The notes: generated by a model from the letters alone, not told the origin. A DNA stretch of 64,000 nt from Prosthecobacter sp. (GCF_020439865.1 NZ_JAGRPF010000072.1:38480-102479), one strand, 5' to 3'; positions 25,678-35,232 are shown, numbered from the stretch's first letter. Numbers and translations: made by a program.

Positions 25678-27747
25678 ATGACGAAAGAACAGTTCAAACA
25701 GCTCGAAAAAGACCTGTGGCTCACGGCGGAAAGGTTATGGGCGTTGTCTGGCCTCAAACCCAGCGAGTACTCCTCTCCCGTGCTGGGCATCATCTTCCTG
25801 CGCTTTGCGGACAACAACTACCGCCGCCATGAGGCGGAGGTTCTGGCCGAGTTTGAGAAGAAGAAAGGCACACGCGTCGAACGTTCCATTGAGGACATCG
25901 CAGTGGAAAAATGCGGTTTTTACCTGCCGGAGAAAGCCCGCTACGACTACCTGCTCAACCTGCCGGGATCGGCGGACGTGGCGAAGGCGATCAAGGAGGC
26001 GATGAAGCTCATCGAAAAGCACAAGCCGGAGCTGGAAGGCGTGCTGCCAGCCAATGACTACGCCGTGTTCAACCGTACGGAGGAAGCGAAACAGATTCCC
26101 AACCAGCTCCTCCGCAGCTTTGCCAACATTGATGTCACCGCCGGGCGGGATCTGTTCGGCCAGATTTATGAGTACTTTCTTGGCAAATTCGCCAGCAGCG
26201 AGGGGCAGAAGGGCGGCGAGTTCTTCACGCCGCGCACGGTGGTGCGGCTCATGGTAGAGATGATCGAGCCGCATGGCGGACGCGTGTTTGATCCGGCCTG
26301 CGGTTCCGGCGGCATGTTTGTGCAGTCGGCTCACTTCATCGAGGAGCATAGGCAGAGCCTCAAAGGCGGACAGGCGGATGTGTTCGTTTGCGGGCAGGAG
26401 AAGACACGGCAGACGGTGAACCTTGCCAAGATGAATCTGGCTGTGAACGGTCTGCGTGGTGAGATCAAGGAGGCCAATGCTTACTCTGACGATCCCTTCA
26501 ATAGCTTCGGCCAGTTTGACTACATCCTCGCCAATCCGCCCTTCAACGTGGACGAGGTGCCCATCAAAACCGTCGAGAAAGACCCGCGCTTCAACACCTA
26601 CGGCCTGCCGCGCAACAAGAGCAAGGTCAAGAAGGAGAATGCGGGCAAGGAGACCGTGCCGAATGCGAACTACCTGTGGATCAGCCTCTTCGCCACCAGC
26701 CTGAAGGACGAAGGCCGCGCCGCGCTGGTCATGGCAAATTCCGCCTCCGACGCCCGCCACTCGGAGGCCGACATCCGGCGCAAGCTCATCGAGAAGAATC
26801 TCATCTACGGCATGCTCACGCTGCCCTCGAACATGTTCTACACTGTCACCCTGCCGGCCACGCTGTGGTTCTTCGACAAGGGCAAGACAGATGACAAAAT
26901 CCTCTTCATCGACGCCCGGAACATCTTCACGCCCATCGACCGCGTGCATCGGGAGTTCTCGGAAGAGCAGGTGCAAAACATCGCCATCATCAACCGCTTG
27001 CATAAAGGCCAGCGGGCGGAGTTCACCCAGCTCATCGACCGCTACTTCACCCAGGGCATGGAGCGTCTCATCGAAAACGCTGCCCAGGTGCAGCCCGTCT
27101 CCGCGCAGTTGCTCGAAGTGCTCGACGATGCCGATGGCAAGGCCGCGGTGAAGGACTTGGTCAAGCAATGGGCCGGGCTGGAGAAGCTGCGGAAACGCTA
27201 CGACGAGCATCAGGAACGCCACGCCGCCTCCGCGAATGTGGACCTGGAGAACAAGGCCCAGCACCGGCTCCGTGAAGCCTTCGATCCCTTCTTCACCGCC
27301 CTGCATGACGGCCTGCGGCATCTGGACAAGATCGTCCGTCAGCATGAAAAGGCCCAGGCGGATGCCGCCAAGGCCGAGGGCAAGCGTGGCAGCACGGACA
27401 AGAAGACCAAGGCGCTCAAAACCGCCCTCGAAGCCCTGCACGTTGAGGTGAAGGAAGCCGAGAGCTTCTTCCAGCACATCGCTTGGCTCCAGGAGCGGTT
27501 CCCGAAGGCGGAATACGAAGATGTCACCGGCCTGTGCAAGCTCGCCACGCCCGCCGAGGTGGCGGAGCAGGACTGGTCGCTCAACCCCGGCCGCTACGTC
27601 GGCGTCGTCATCGAGGAGGATGGGAAAACGGAGGAGGAGTTCACAGAAGGTCTCGTTGCACTCGATTCCGAACTCTCGTCGCTAGCCTCCAAAGCGGCGG
27701 ACCTACAGCGTGTGATCGAAGCGAACGTCAAAGCACTCACCGCATGA
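25678..27747 (+). CDS. hsdM: Type I restriction-modification methyltransferase subunit HsdM
   Basis: The 689-aa N6-adenine DNA methyltransferase has an N-terminal HsdM helical domain (residues ~1-150), SAM motif FDPACGSGGMFVQS and catalytic motif NPPF (ILANPPFNVDE). A long charged C-terminal extension with coiled-coil character (about residues 480-600) makes it larger than most HsdM (about 500-550 aa). It overlaps hsdS by 4 bases (ATGA), so modification and specificity subunits are co-translated. Confidence 0.95.
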   Translation: MTKEQFKQLEKDLWLTAERLWALSGLKPSEYSSPVLGIIFLRFADNNYRRHEAEVLAEFEKKKGTRVERSIEDIAVEKCGFYLPEKARYDYLLNLPGSADVAKAIKEAMKLIEKHKPELEGVLPANDYAVFNRTEEAKQIPNQLLRSFANIDVTAGRDLFGQIYEYFLGKFASSEGQKGGEFFTPRTVVRLMVEMIEPHGGRVFDPACGSGGMFVQSAHFIEEHRQSLKGGQADVFVCGQEKTRQTVNLAKMNLAVNGLRGEIKEANAYSDDPFNSFGQFDYILANPPFNVDEVPIKTVEKDPRFNTYGLPRNKSKVKKENAGKETVPNANYLWISLFATSLKDEGRAALVMANSASDARHSEADIRRKLIEKNLIYGMLTLPSNMFYTVTLPATLWFFDKGKTDDKILFIDARNIFTPIDRVHREFSEEQVQNIAIINRLHKGQRAEFTQLIDRYFTQGMERLIENAAQVQPVSAQLLEVLDDADGKAAVKDLVKQWAGLEKLRKRYDEHQERHAASANVDLENKAQHRLREAFDPFFTALHDGLRHLDKIVRQHEKAQADAAKAEGKRGSTDKKTKALKTALEALHVEVKEAESFFQHIAWLQERFPKAEYEDVTGLCKLATPAEVAEQDWSLNPGRYVGVVIEEDGKTEEEFTEGLVALDSELSSLASKAADLQRVIEANVKALTA

Positions 27748-29036
27748 GCAAGTATGACTGGGATCAAGTTCCATTCGAAGACATTCTCGCGGACAGCAAG
27801 GATGGCGAGTGGGGCATTGGCGAAGAGGCAGGATCGCACACCGCCTGCTGGATGATTCGTGGTACTGACTTTGCAGGTATCAATGATCCATCGACGGAAC
27901 TACCGCTTCGGTGGATTCCAGATCACCTGATGGAACGAAAGCGGCTTCAGCCTGGCGATGTTGTTTTTGAGATGGCTGGTGGCACAGCCAAGCAATCGAC
28001 TGGCAGGAGCGCTTTGGTTAGCCACGCCTTCTTTGAATCGCGCAAGGAGCATCCCGTTTTGTGCGCGAGCTTCTGTCGCCATCTCCGACTGAAGCCGGAA
28101 TATCATTCGTCGTTCATCTACTACCTGCTCCAGACGCTCTATCGGGCTGGTTACATGGGTGTGTTTAACATCCAGCACACAGGCGTTTCGAGGTTCCAAT
28201 ACACGGCGTTCAAGAAGAAGACGGTTCTAACGATCCCCAAGGAGCCCGTCCAAAAGAAGATCGCCGCGATCCTGACGGCTTACGATGACCTGATCGAGGT
28301 TAACCAGCGGCGGATCGCGGCGCTGGAGACAATGGCGGAGGAACTCTACCGCGAATGGTTCGTGCGCCTCCGCTTCCCCGGCCATGCGAAGGTGAAGCTC
28401 GTGAAGGGCGTGCCGGAGGGGTGGGAGCGAGGTTCGGTATCGTGTTACACGAGTTATCTTCGCCGCGGAGTGGCTCCCGTTTATGACGACAATGGTGATG
28501 GATTAGCGATCAATCAGAAGTGCATTCGCGGTGGCAAATTGAACTTGAAGGAGGCGCGAAAACAGTCACGGGATGCTTCAGAAGACAGATATGTTCGAGT
28601 CGGTGACGTGCTCGTGAACTCCACCGGTGAAGGCACGCTGGGACGCGTTGCTCAAGTCCTGTCTCCCATCAACCGAGCCATCGTTGATTCACATGTCACG
28701 ATCGTTCGTCCGAAGGATGAGGTGCCCGTGCACTACTTTGGAATGACGCTACGAGGATGGGAACCGCATCTCAGTATCATGGGGCAAGGTTCAACCAATC
28801 AGACTGAATTATCACCATCCATCATCGGCAGACTTTCCATGTTGATGCCGCCGCAAAAACTCAGCGAGCGCTTTGAAGAGATTGTTTCCCCCATTTTCAA
28901 GCAATCAGAGCTTCTTCGTCTTGAGAACGACTCCCTCCGCCAAACCCGCGACCTGCTGCTGCCGCGCCTGATCTCCGGGAAGCTGCGGGTGGAGGCGATG
29001 GACATCCAGTTCCCGCCGGGGATGGCAGAGCCGTAG
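27744..29036 (+). CDS. hsdS: Type I restriction-modification specificity subunit HsdS
   Basis: The 430-aa product has two target recognition domains separated by a conserved helical spacer (VQKKIAAILTAYDDLIEVNQRRIAALETM-type region, about residues 167-200) and a C-terminal conserved region (LRQTRDLLLPRLISGKL). Each TRD recognises half of a split DNA target. The start at ATG 27744 overlaps hsdM. Sequence inside the TRDs differs in base composition (less GC) from the neighbours, as expected for shuffled specificity domains. Confidence 0.94.
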   Translation: MSKYDWDQVPFEDILADSKDGEWGIGEEAGSHTACWMIRGTDFAGINDPSTELPLRWIPDHLMERKRLQPGDVVFEMAGGTAKQSTGRSALVSHAFFESRKEHPVLCASFCRHLRLKPEYHSSFIYYLLQTLYRAGYMGVFNIQHTGVSRFQYTAFKKKTVLTIPKEPVQKKIAAILTAYDDLIEVNQRRIAALETMAEELYREWFVRLRFPGHAKVKLVKGVPEGWERGSVSCYTSYLRRGVAPVYDDNGDGLAINQKCIRGGKLNLKEARKQSRDASEDRYVRVGDVLVNSTGEGTLGRVAQVLSPINRAIVDSHVTIVRPKDEVPVHYFGMTLRGWEPHLSIMGQGSTNQTELSPSIIGRLSMLMPPQKLSERFEEIVSPIFKQSELLRLENDSLRQTRDLLLPRLISGKLRVEAMDIQFPPGMAEP

Positions 29037-29063
29037 TTGGGGTGGCGTAGATAGAATTTGCCA

Positions 29064-29120
29064 ATGTTCACGAAATAGGTGATGTTCACGACAACGTGAA
29101 CATGGACAAAATCGTGAACA
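29064..29120. promoter_or_regulatory. Symmetric four-half-site operator at the start of the AbiEi-like gene
   Basis: Two direct copies of ATGTTCACG (29064-29072 and 29082-29090) face two inverted copies, CGTGAACAT (29095-29103) and CGTGAACA (29113-29120). Repeat spacing is 18 bases in each arm, symmetric around 29092/29093. The ATG at 29102 lies in the third half-site. AbiEi antitoxins are known to repress their own promoters by binding inverted repeats, so autoregulation is likely. Confidence 0.75.
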
Positions 29121-30253
29121 AAGGTTTGCGCTCTGCGAGTGCCTTGGAAAAAGCGCTGGGGGAGCAAATTCAGCGGCTGCTGCGGGGCATCTCCTGGCTG
29201 GAGGGAGTGAAAGCGCATCACAACCCGGCACCGTTCCATCGGGCATTCGACTGGCTGGTGGAGTTCAAGGTGCCCGGAGGGCCGACGGTCGAGCTATGGA
29301 TTGACTGCCGGGCCGAGCCGCGTCCGGCCCAGTTCCCCTACGTGTCCATGGAGCGTGAATTTGAACAGCAGAAGACCAAGCTCATACGCAGGCGGGTCTT
29401 TGCTGCACCGAACCTGTCTCCCCGCATGAGGGAAATCTGCGAAACGCATGGCTGGGCCTGGTATGATCTGGCGGGGAACTGCCGCATTACCGTGCCCGGT
29501 GTGATCCATCTGGAACGGATAGGAAATGCCCCCGTCCGCCGGCCCCAGAAACCGGGAGCCAACCTGAGCACCCGCGAAGCCGGGCGTGTGATCCGCGCAC
29601 TGCTGACGCCGTTTTATGCAGGGCATCGGTGGACACAGCACTTAATCAGACAGCAAATTGAGCTGCATGGCAGTCCAAAGGTTAGCGTGGGATTGGTGAA
29701 CAAGGTAGTGCGCCATCTTCTTGATGAAGCTTTCATCGAGCCGCTGGAGGATCGTGGCTTCCGGTTGGCCGACCCGCTGAAACTCCTTTTCGCGTGGCGC
29801 GATGCCTATCGCTTCGATCAGCATCAACGGCGCGGATACTTCACCCTGCTGCAAGGACGACAGCTCCGTGATGCACTGGCATCGCTGGACGCCTTTACAG
29901 GAGGCTTTGCGGCGTATGCGTCTTTCTCCGCGGCAGATTTCCAAGCACCGCATGTGCGGCAACCGAAGACTTGGCTTTACGTGGCGAGTCATGAGCTGGA
30001 GCGGTTCGCCGAGACAGTGAAGGCAAAGCCGGTGGACTCCGGCGAGAACTTGGTCGTGCTCGTGCCGGCGGACGATGGTGTCTTCTTTCATCCTGACGGC
30101 GGAAACTCCAATGAGCATCACCTGCGCTGTACGAATCTGGTGCAAACCTATGTGGACCTTTGGCACAGTAGCGGTCGGGGGCAGGAAGCCGCGGAAGCTT
30201 TGCTCAACCAACGTCTTATTCCCATCTGGAAAGCCGCAGGCCTGAAAATATGA
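29102..30253 (+). CDS. AbiEi-like type IV antitoxin/transcriptional repressor
   Basis: The product is 383 aa from ATG 29102 (GTG 29096 is an alternative two codons earlier). It resembles the longer AbiEi-family antitoxins. The middle part (about residues 150-225) is winged-helix-like (SVGLVNKVVRHLLDEAFIEPLEDRGFRL). It precedes a nucleotidyltransferase toxin-like gene with a 4-base overlap, and a palindromic operator covers its start. Type IV antitoxins counter the toxin without binding it. Family assignment rests on recognised layout and context, not on a search. Confidence 0.68.
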   Translation: MDKIVNKGLRSASALEKALGEQIQRLLRGISWLEGVKAHHNPAPFHRAFDWLVEFKVPGGPTVELWIDCRAEPRPAQFPYVSMEREFEQQKTKLIRRRVFAAPNLSPRMREICETHGWAWYDLAGNCRITVPGVIHLERIGNAPVRRPQKPGANLSTREAGRVIRALLTPFYAGHRWTQHLIRQQIELHGSPKVSVGLVNKVVRHLLDEAFIEPLEDRGFRLADPLKLLFAWRDAYRFDQHQRRGYFTLLQGRQLRDALASLDAFTGGFAAYASFSAADFQAPHVRQPKTWLYVASHELERFAETVKAKPVDSGENLVVLVPADDGVFFHPDGGNSNEHHLRCTNLVQTYVDLWHSSGRGQEAAEALLNQRLIPIWKAAGLKI

Positions 30254-31092
30254 AACCCGAACCACGACAACGAGAAGACTACAGTGAGCGGCAGATTCAA
30301 GCCGCGCACCGCGTCCTGGTGGACCTGGGGCAGGTCCTGGCGTCGTTCAAAGACAGCCTCGTGATCGTGGGCGGCTGGACGCCAGACCTGCTGCTCCCGG
30401 ATGCTGCTGAGCCGCACATTGGCAGCATCGACGTGGATCTCGCACTGGACGCGGCGAAGCTCGGCGAGGGGCAGTACGCTCAATTGATCAAGCTGCTACT
30501 GGACACGAAACGCTACCAAAAGGGAGAGAAAGACTTCCAACTCGTGGTGGAGGTGGATTTGAAGGACGGCGAAAAGCCTGTGATTGTCGAGGTGGATTTC
30601 CTCGCTGCTCAAGATGTGAAAATGAAAAAGAACAAGCCGAAACTGCTGGAAGGCTTCCGGGTGTTGAAAGCTGAGGGGTGCAACGTGGCCTTCAATGCGC
30701 CGGAGGACATCACGATTCCCGGACAGAATGTGCAGGGTGCCAAGAATACGGTACATATGCGAGTAGTCTCGCTAGCTGACTTCGTTCTGATGAAGGCGCA
30801 CGCTATCGGTGGACGGGACAAACCGAAGGATGTCTATGATCTGTGCTACGCTCTGACAGAATATCCCGGAGGGATCGAAACACTCGCGGCGGACTGGAAC
30901 AAACGCCTCGCCAACAAGGACGTGGCAAAAGCCATCGCGATACTTGATGAGAAATTCCCAGCCGTGGATGCTTTTGGACCGCAGCAGTTGGTGGAGTTTC
31001 ACGACTCGGACAACCAAGAGGAGCGAGACATGCAAGCCCGCAGGGCCTTTGAACTGGTTCAAAGCCTTCTTGGCTTGCTCGCCAAGAAATAA
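30250..31092 (+). CDS. AbiEii-like nucleotidyltransferase toxin
   Basis: The 280-aa protein carries the nucleotidyltransferase signature of the AbiEii/AbiGii family: LVIVGGWTPDLLL followed by GSIDVDLAL (GG...D-x-D). A later region SLADFVLMKAHAIGGRDKPKDVYDL matches the conserved Lys/Asp positions of this family. AbiEii enzymes can transfer nucleotides to tRNA or other targets and arrest growth on phage infection; the target here is unknown. It starts within the antitoxin's stop (ATGA) and ends 29 bases before hsdR. Confidence 0.8.
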   Translation: MKPEPRQREDYSERQIQAAHRVLVDLGQVLASFKDSLVIVGGWTPDLLLPDAAEPHIGSIDVDLALDAAKLGEGQYAQLIKLLLDTKRYQKGEKDFQLVVEVDLKDGEKPVIVEVDFLAAQDVKMKKNKPKLLEGFRVLKAEGCNVAFNAPEDITIPGQNVQGAKNTVHMRVVSLADFVLMKAHAIGGRDKPKDVYDLCYALTEYPGGIETLAADWNKRLANKDVAKAIAILDEKFPAVDAFGPQQLVEFHDSDNQEERDMQARRAFELVQSLLGLLAKK

Positions 31093-31121
31093 GTCGCCAC
31101 AGTGACCTCAACTTCGTCTCA

Positions 31122-34100
31122 ATGCCGAATTTCCTCTCCGAAGACCAGATCGAACAGGCGCTTCTTCAGAAGCTGCAGTTTGAGCATGGGTTCGAGGTGC
31201 TGAACTGCCACACCGAGGATGCTGCGGCGCTGAACGACGGATCCAACCGCACGGACAAGCGGGACGTCATCCTGCTTGACCGTGTGCGTGAAGCGGCGGC
31301 GAGATTGAATCCGGACACCCCTGTCGAAGTAATCGAACGTGCGCTGGAGACGCTAACGGACCGACGGCTGGCTATGTCACTGATCGCTGCGAATCGCGAT
31401 CTGGACGGCCTGATCCGCGATGGAATCCCGGCGACATGGGAAGATGCAAACGGCGAGCGGCACGATGATCCAGTGAGGCTGATCGACTTCAAAAGCCGTG
31501 AGAATAACGACTGGCTGGCAGTGTCCCAGCTCTGGATCAGCGGTAAGAAGGGCTATCGGCGTCCAGATGTGTTGGTCTATGTGAACGGTCTGCCGCTGGT
31601 GTTCATCGAGCTGAAGAACAGCAACGTGAAACTCAAGACGGCTTACGACGACAACCTGACCAATTACCGCGAGGAAATTCCGCAGCTCTTCCTGACAAAC
31701 GCTTTTTGCGTGCTTTCCAACGCCATCGAGACACGAGTGGGCAGTCTGAGCGCGGAATGGGAGCACTTCTTCCAATGGCTGCGCGTGGATGATGAAAAAG
31801 AGAAGATCGACCGGGACGAGATTCGCGAGAAGGGCACCAGCCTTGAGCGTGTCATTAATGGCCTGCTGAAACCTGAACGGCTGCTGGATTACTGCGAAAA
31901 CTTCATCCTCTACTATCGCGAGAAGCAGAAGATCATTGCACAGAACCATCAGTTCATCGGGGTGAGCCGGGCCTATGAGAATTTCCTGAAGCGTGAGGAG
32001 CTGGAAGGCAGGCTGGGTGTCTTCTGGCATACACAGGGCAGCGGCAAGAGCTTCTCGATGATCTTTTATGCGCGGAAGGTCTTCCGTCAGGCGGTAGGTA
32101 ACTTCACCTTTGTCATTGTGACGGATCGCGAGGACTTGGACGGCCAGATTTACGGCAACTTTCTGGACACGGGAACGGTCTCCAAAGCAGATGCGGCCCG
32201 CCCCAAAGACAGCGAAGAGATGCGGAAGTTCCTGGGACAGCAGAAACGCATGGTCTTCACGCTGATTCAAAAGTTCCGTTATGAGCAGGGTCAGGAGTAT
32301 CCGCTGTTGACGGATCGCCATGATGTGATCGTCATTGTGGACGAGGCGCACCGGACCCAATACAAGAACTTGGCGGAGAACATGCGGGCGGGATTGAAGC
32401 ACGCGAGCTTTCTAGCCTTCACCGGAACACCGCTGCTGGGCCGTGACCGCAAGACAAGCAAGTGGTTCGGTGAATACGTTTCGGAATACAACTTCCAGCA
32501 GAGCATGGACGATGGCGCCACGGTGCCGCTTTTTTACCAGAAGCGCGTGCCTGAGATGCAGATCCAGAATGAGGATTTGAGCGACGATTTTTACGATCTG
32601 CTGGAAGACACGACGCTGGATGAAGCACAGAAAGCCAAGCTGGAGGACCGTTTCTCAAGTGAACTGGAGGTGATCAAACGTGACGACCGCCTCGACAAGA
32701 TCGCGGAGGACATCGTGCTGCATTTTCCGCAACGTGGCTACTTGGGGAAAGGTGTGGTCATCAGCGTGGACAAGTTTACAGCCGTGAAGATGTTCGAGAA
32801 GGTGGAGGATCTCTGGAAGAAGGAGATCAAGAAGCTGACCGGAGATGCCTCCGATAAACTGCGCTCTGTATCCGAACGAGCCGTGCTGAAACGGAGGCTG
32901 GACTGGATGAAGCGGGTGGACATGGCCGTGGTGGTGAGTCAGGAGAACGGCGAGGAGGAGAAATTCGCCAAGGAGAAGCTGGACATCACCCGTCACCGCA
33001 AACGCATGGAGCGGGTGGACGAGCACGGCCACGACATCGAGTTCAACTTCAAAGACCCGGAGCATCCGCTTCAGCTCGTGTTTGTCTGCGCCATGTGGCT
33101 GACGGGTTTCGACGCTCCAACGGTGTCCACACTCTACCTCGACAAACCGCAGAAGGATCACACGCTGATGCAGACCATCGCCCGTGCCAATCGGGTAACC
33201 TCATGGAAGATCGACGGCGTGGAGAAAAAGAACGGGGAGATCATCGACTACTATGGGGTCTTCCGAAACATGAAGAAGGCGCTCAAGGACTACGCGCAGG
33301 GCGAACAGGGGGAGAAACCGCCGGTGCAGAAGAAAGACCAGCTCTTCAAACTGCTGGAGGATGCGATTCAACAAGGGCTGCTGTTCTGTCGCACCAAAGG
33401 CGTGCTGCTCGATGGGTTGTTGGAGAGCAAGGATGTTTTCAAGCAAGTGGGCGAGTTTGAGCGTTTCGCCGATTTGCTGATGAGCAAGGATGAGTGGCGC
33501 AAAGGCTTTGCGGTGCACGAGAACACAATCACCGGCCTCTATGAAGCCTGCAAACCGGAGATTCTCGGGAAACCTGTGGTTCGCAAGGTGGCTGTCTTCC
33601 AATACCTGCGCGGCGTGATTGATGCACTGATCCAGCAAGCCGATGTGGAAGAGGTCAGTCGCAAAATTGGCGAGCTACTGGACGCCAGCGTTGTGGTGGA
33701 CCCTGATCACCAAGCGATTGCCGAGGAGCAAAAAGCCAAGGAGACTTTCAAGATCATCCAGCGCGGAAAGGTCTGGGATTTGAGCAAGGTGGACTTTGAG
33801 AAGCTGCAAAAGGACTTCAAAGAGGCGACCTATAAAAACATCGAGATAGCAGACCTGCGTTCCTTCCTGGACAAGAAGATGGAGCAGATGCTGAAACAGA
33901 ACGCCACGCGCAAAGACTTCGCTCAGCGTCTTCAGGAGATCATTAACAACTACAACGCGGGCGGCTCGTCGAACGAGAAATACTTCGAGGAGCTGGTGAA
34001 GTATGCCAAGGACCTCCGCGACGAGGAACAACGTCATGTCCGCGAGGGGCTGAGCGACGAAGAACTCGAAATCTTCGACCTGCTGAAGAAGGACAAGATG

Positions 34101-34358
34101 ACCAAGGAGGAAGAAACCAAGGTCAAACTGGCTGCCAAGGCTCTCTTGGAACGTCTCAAAGACGGCGAGCCGAAGGTGCTGGTCCATGGAGCTTTCCAAA
34201 ACGCGCAATCGACCCTCAAGGTGGAGTCAGCTGTGGAGGAGGTACTCAACACCCATCTGCCAGACAGCTATGACCGGGTACTTTTCAAAGCGAAGTGTCG
34301 CGATGTGCTGGGTCTTGTGCAGGAATATGTGACCCAAGGCGTGAAGTGGGCAGCGTGA
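31122..34358 (+). CDS. hsdR: Type I restriction endonuclease subunit HsdR
   Basis: The 1078-aa subunit has the N-terminal PD-(D/E)xK nuclease (RPDVLVYVNGLPLVFIELKNS, about residues 147-167), then SF2 translocase motifs: Walker A HTQGSGKSFSM, DEAH box VDEAHRTQY, motif III FTGTPLL and motif VI-like QTIARANRV. The C-terminal helical region should bind HsdM. Length is normal for HsdR. It is separated from hsdMS by the AbiE-like pair. Confidence 0.95.
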   Translation: MPNFLSEDQIEQALLQKLQFEHGFEVLNCHTEDAAALNDGSNRTDKRDVILLDRVREAAARLNPDTPVEVIERALETLTDRRLAMSLIAANRDLDGLIRDGIPATWEDANGERHDDPVRLIDFKSRENNDWLAVSQLWISGKKGYRRPDVLVYVNGLPLVFIELKNSNVKLKTAYDDNLTNYREEIPQLFLTNAFCVLSNAIETRVGSLSAEWEHFFQWLRVDDEKEKIDRDEIREKGTSLERVINGLLKPERLLDYCENFILYYREKQKIIAQNHQFIGVSRAYENFLKREELEGRLGVFWHTQGSGKSFSMIFYARKVFRQAVGNFTFVIVTDREDLDGQIYGNFLDTGTVSKADAARPKDSEEMRKFLGQQKRMVFTLIQKFRYEQGQEYPLLTDRHDVIVIVDEAHRTQYKNLAENMRAGLKHASFLAFTGTPLLGRDRKTSKWFGEYVSEYNFQQSMDDGATVPLFYQKRVPEMQIQNEDLSDDFYDLLEDTTLDEAQKAKLEDRFSSELEVIKRDDRLDKIAEDIVLHFPQRGYLGKGVVISVDKFTAVKMFEKVEDLWKKEIKKLTGDASDKLRSVSERAVLKRRLDWMKRVDMAVVVSQENGEEEKFAKEKLDITRHRKRMERVDEHGHDIEFNFKDPEHPLQLVFVCAMWLTGFDAPTVSTLYLDKPQKDHTLMQTIARANRVTSWKIDGVEKKNGEIIDYYGVFRNMKKALKDYAQGEQGEKPPVQKKDQLFKLLEDAIQQGLLFCRTKGVLLDGLLESKDVFKQVGEFERFADLLMSKDEWRKGFAVHENTITGLYEACKPEILGKPVVRKVAVFQYLRGVIDALIQQADVEEVSRKIGELLDASVVVDPDHQAIAEEQKAKETFKIIQRGKVWDLSKVDFEKLQKDFKEATYKNIEIADLRSFLDKKMEQMLKQNATRKDFAQRLQEIINNYNAGGSSNEKYFEELVKYAKDLRDEEQRHVREGLSDEELEIFDLLKKDKMTKEEETKVKLAAKALLERLKDGEPKVLVHGAFQNAQSTLKVESAVEEVLNTHLPDSYDRVLFKAKCRDVLGLVQEYVTQGVKWAA

Positions 34359-34397
34359 ACGAAAGATGGACGTCGGGAAGCCGATGGGGGACAGGTC

Positions 34398-34411
34398 CAT
34401 TGTAAACAATG
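34398..34411. promoter_or_regulatory. Palindrome CATTGTAAACAATG, operator candidate
   Basis: A perfect 14-bp palindrome (CATTGT-AA-ACAATG) lies 56 bases upstream of the next gene. A close copy overlaps that gene's start codon. Confidence 0.6.
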
Positions 34412-34455
34412 TAAACTTTAAGAATATAGGTTGCTAAGTGCGGCCCGAGTGTTAA

Positions 34456-34469
34456 TATTGTAAATAATG
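34456..34469. promoter_or_regulatory. Second copy of the ATTGTAAAYAAT motif over a start codon
   Basis: TATTGTAAATAATG matches the upstream palindrome in 11 of 14 bases and includes the ATG at 34467. Binding here would block transcription or translation of the downstream gene. Confidence 0.55.
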
Positions 34470-34997
34470 GAAGAATCGCTAACAAATATCGGCCTACAGC
34501 TGTCAACCTTCTCCAAGGAGGAGGCGGAATACTCTGCTCGTGGGGTCTTAACGGAACTGTTCCCGTTTATCGTCGAAGCCTCGAGGCGGATGAGCACCCG
34601 TGCGATTAGCCGGTGGTTGTCTGAATTTCATGGCGTGAAATTGAGCGCCGTATCAATCGCCAAAGCGTTGAGGAATCCAGAGCGCTATTGGGATGACTAC
34701 CTCGAAATGTTGGAGCCGTTTGCACGTCGGGTCGAGGAGGCGACGGATGTGACGGTGGAGGATTTGCTCTCCAACACCGATCTGTTTCACGCCATCGACT
34801 CAGATCCGGAGAATTTCTTTAAGGGGCTGACAACACCCGAGCAGTATCACGAAGATCTCGGCGAGATGACGCATGCATTGTCTGAGGTGAGCAAACGCTG
34901 GTATTGCCTGGAGGAAAGCACACGCACGAAAGCAAGTGCTGCACTCCACCGCCTTGTCTCGGATGGCGGCGAAGAGTCACAACCAGAAGAGTCTTAG
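34467..34997 (+). CDS. Unknown element-borne protein with possible HTH
   Basis: The 176-aa acidic protein matches no family I recognise. Residues ~47-70 (STRAISRWLSEFHGVKLSAVS) look like a helix-turn-helix that could bind DNA. The rest is predicted helical with many Glu/Asp. It sits between hsdR and the excisionase, with two copies of a palindrome at its promoter, so it may autoregulate and control the integration/excision genes. This is inference from context. Confidence 0.6.
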   Translation: MEESLTNIGLQLSTFSKEEAEYSARGVLTELFPFIVEASRRMSTRAISRWLSEFHGVKLSAVSIAKALRNPERYWDDYLEMLEPFARRVEEATDVTVEDLLSNTDLFHAIDSDPENFFKGLTTPEQYHEDLGEMTHALSEVSKRWYCLEESTRTKASAALHRLVSDGGEESQPEES

Positions 34998-35031
34998 ATC
35001 AGCAAATTCTCAAAAGGGGAGATCAAAGTAC

Positions 35032-35232
35032 ATGAACGAAGAACGACTCATCAATTTCAAGGAGGTAGCGCAGATGCTCGGCGAAATCTCCATCCGATCC
35101 ATACGGCGGGTAATCGCGAAAGGCGAACTGCCTCAACCCATCAGAGTGTTGAGCGTTCCAACTCTGCCGCTCTCGGAAGTCCAAGCCTACATCGAAAGAA
35201 AGAAGAACGAACGAGGAGGAAACAAGCAATGA
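35032..35232 (+). CDS. AlpA/excisionase-like MerR-type HTH protein
   Basis: The 66-aa protein has an AlpA-type winged helix: INFKEVAQMLG, an arginine-rich recognition segment (RSIRRVIAKGELP) and the downstream wing ending in SEVQAYIERKK. Such proteins direct excision or regulate integrase genes. A good ribosome binding site (AAGGGGAGA at 35014-35022) decides the start at ATG 35032. It overlaps the integrase by 4 bases. Confidence 0.78.
   Translation: MNEERLINFKEVAQMLGEISIRSIRRVIAKGELPQPIRVLSVPTLPLSEVQAYIERKKNERGGNKQ

Noticed and set aside
25735..27477. 580-codon minus-strand frame opposite hsdM
   Set aside because: hsdM has NPPF and SAM motifs in frame; the opposite frame is its shadow.
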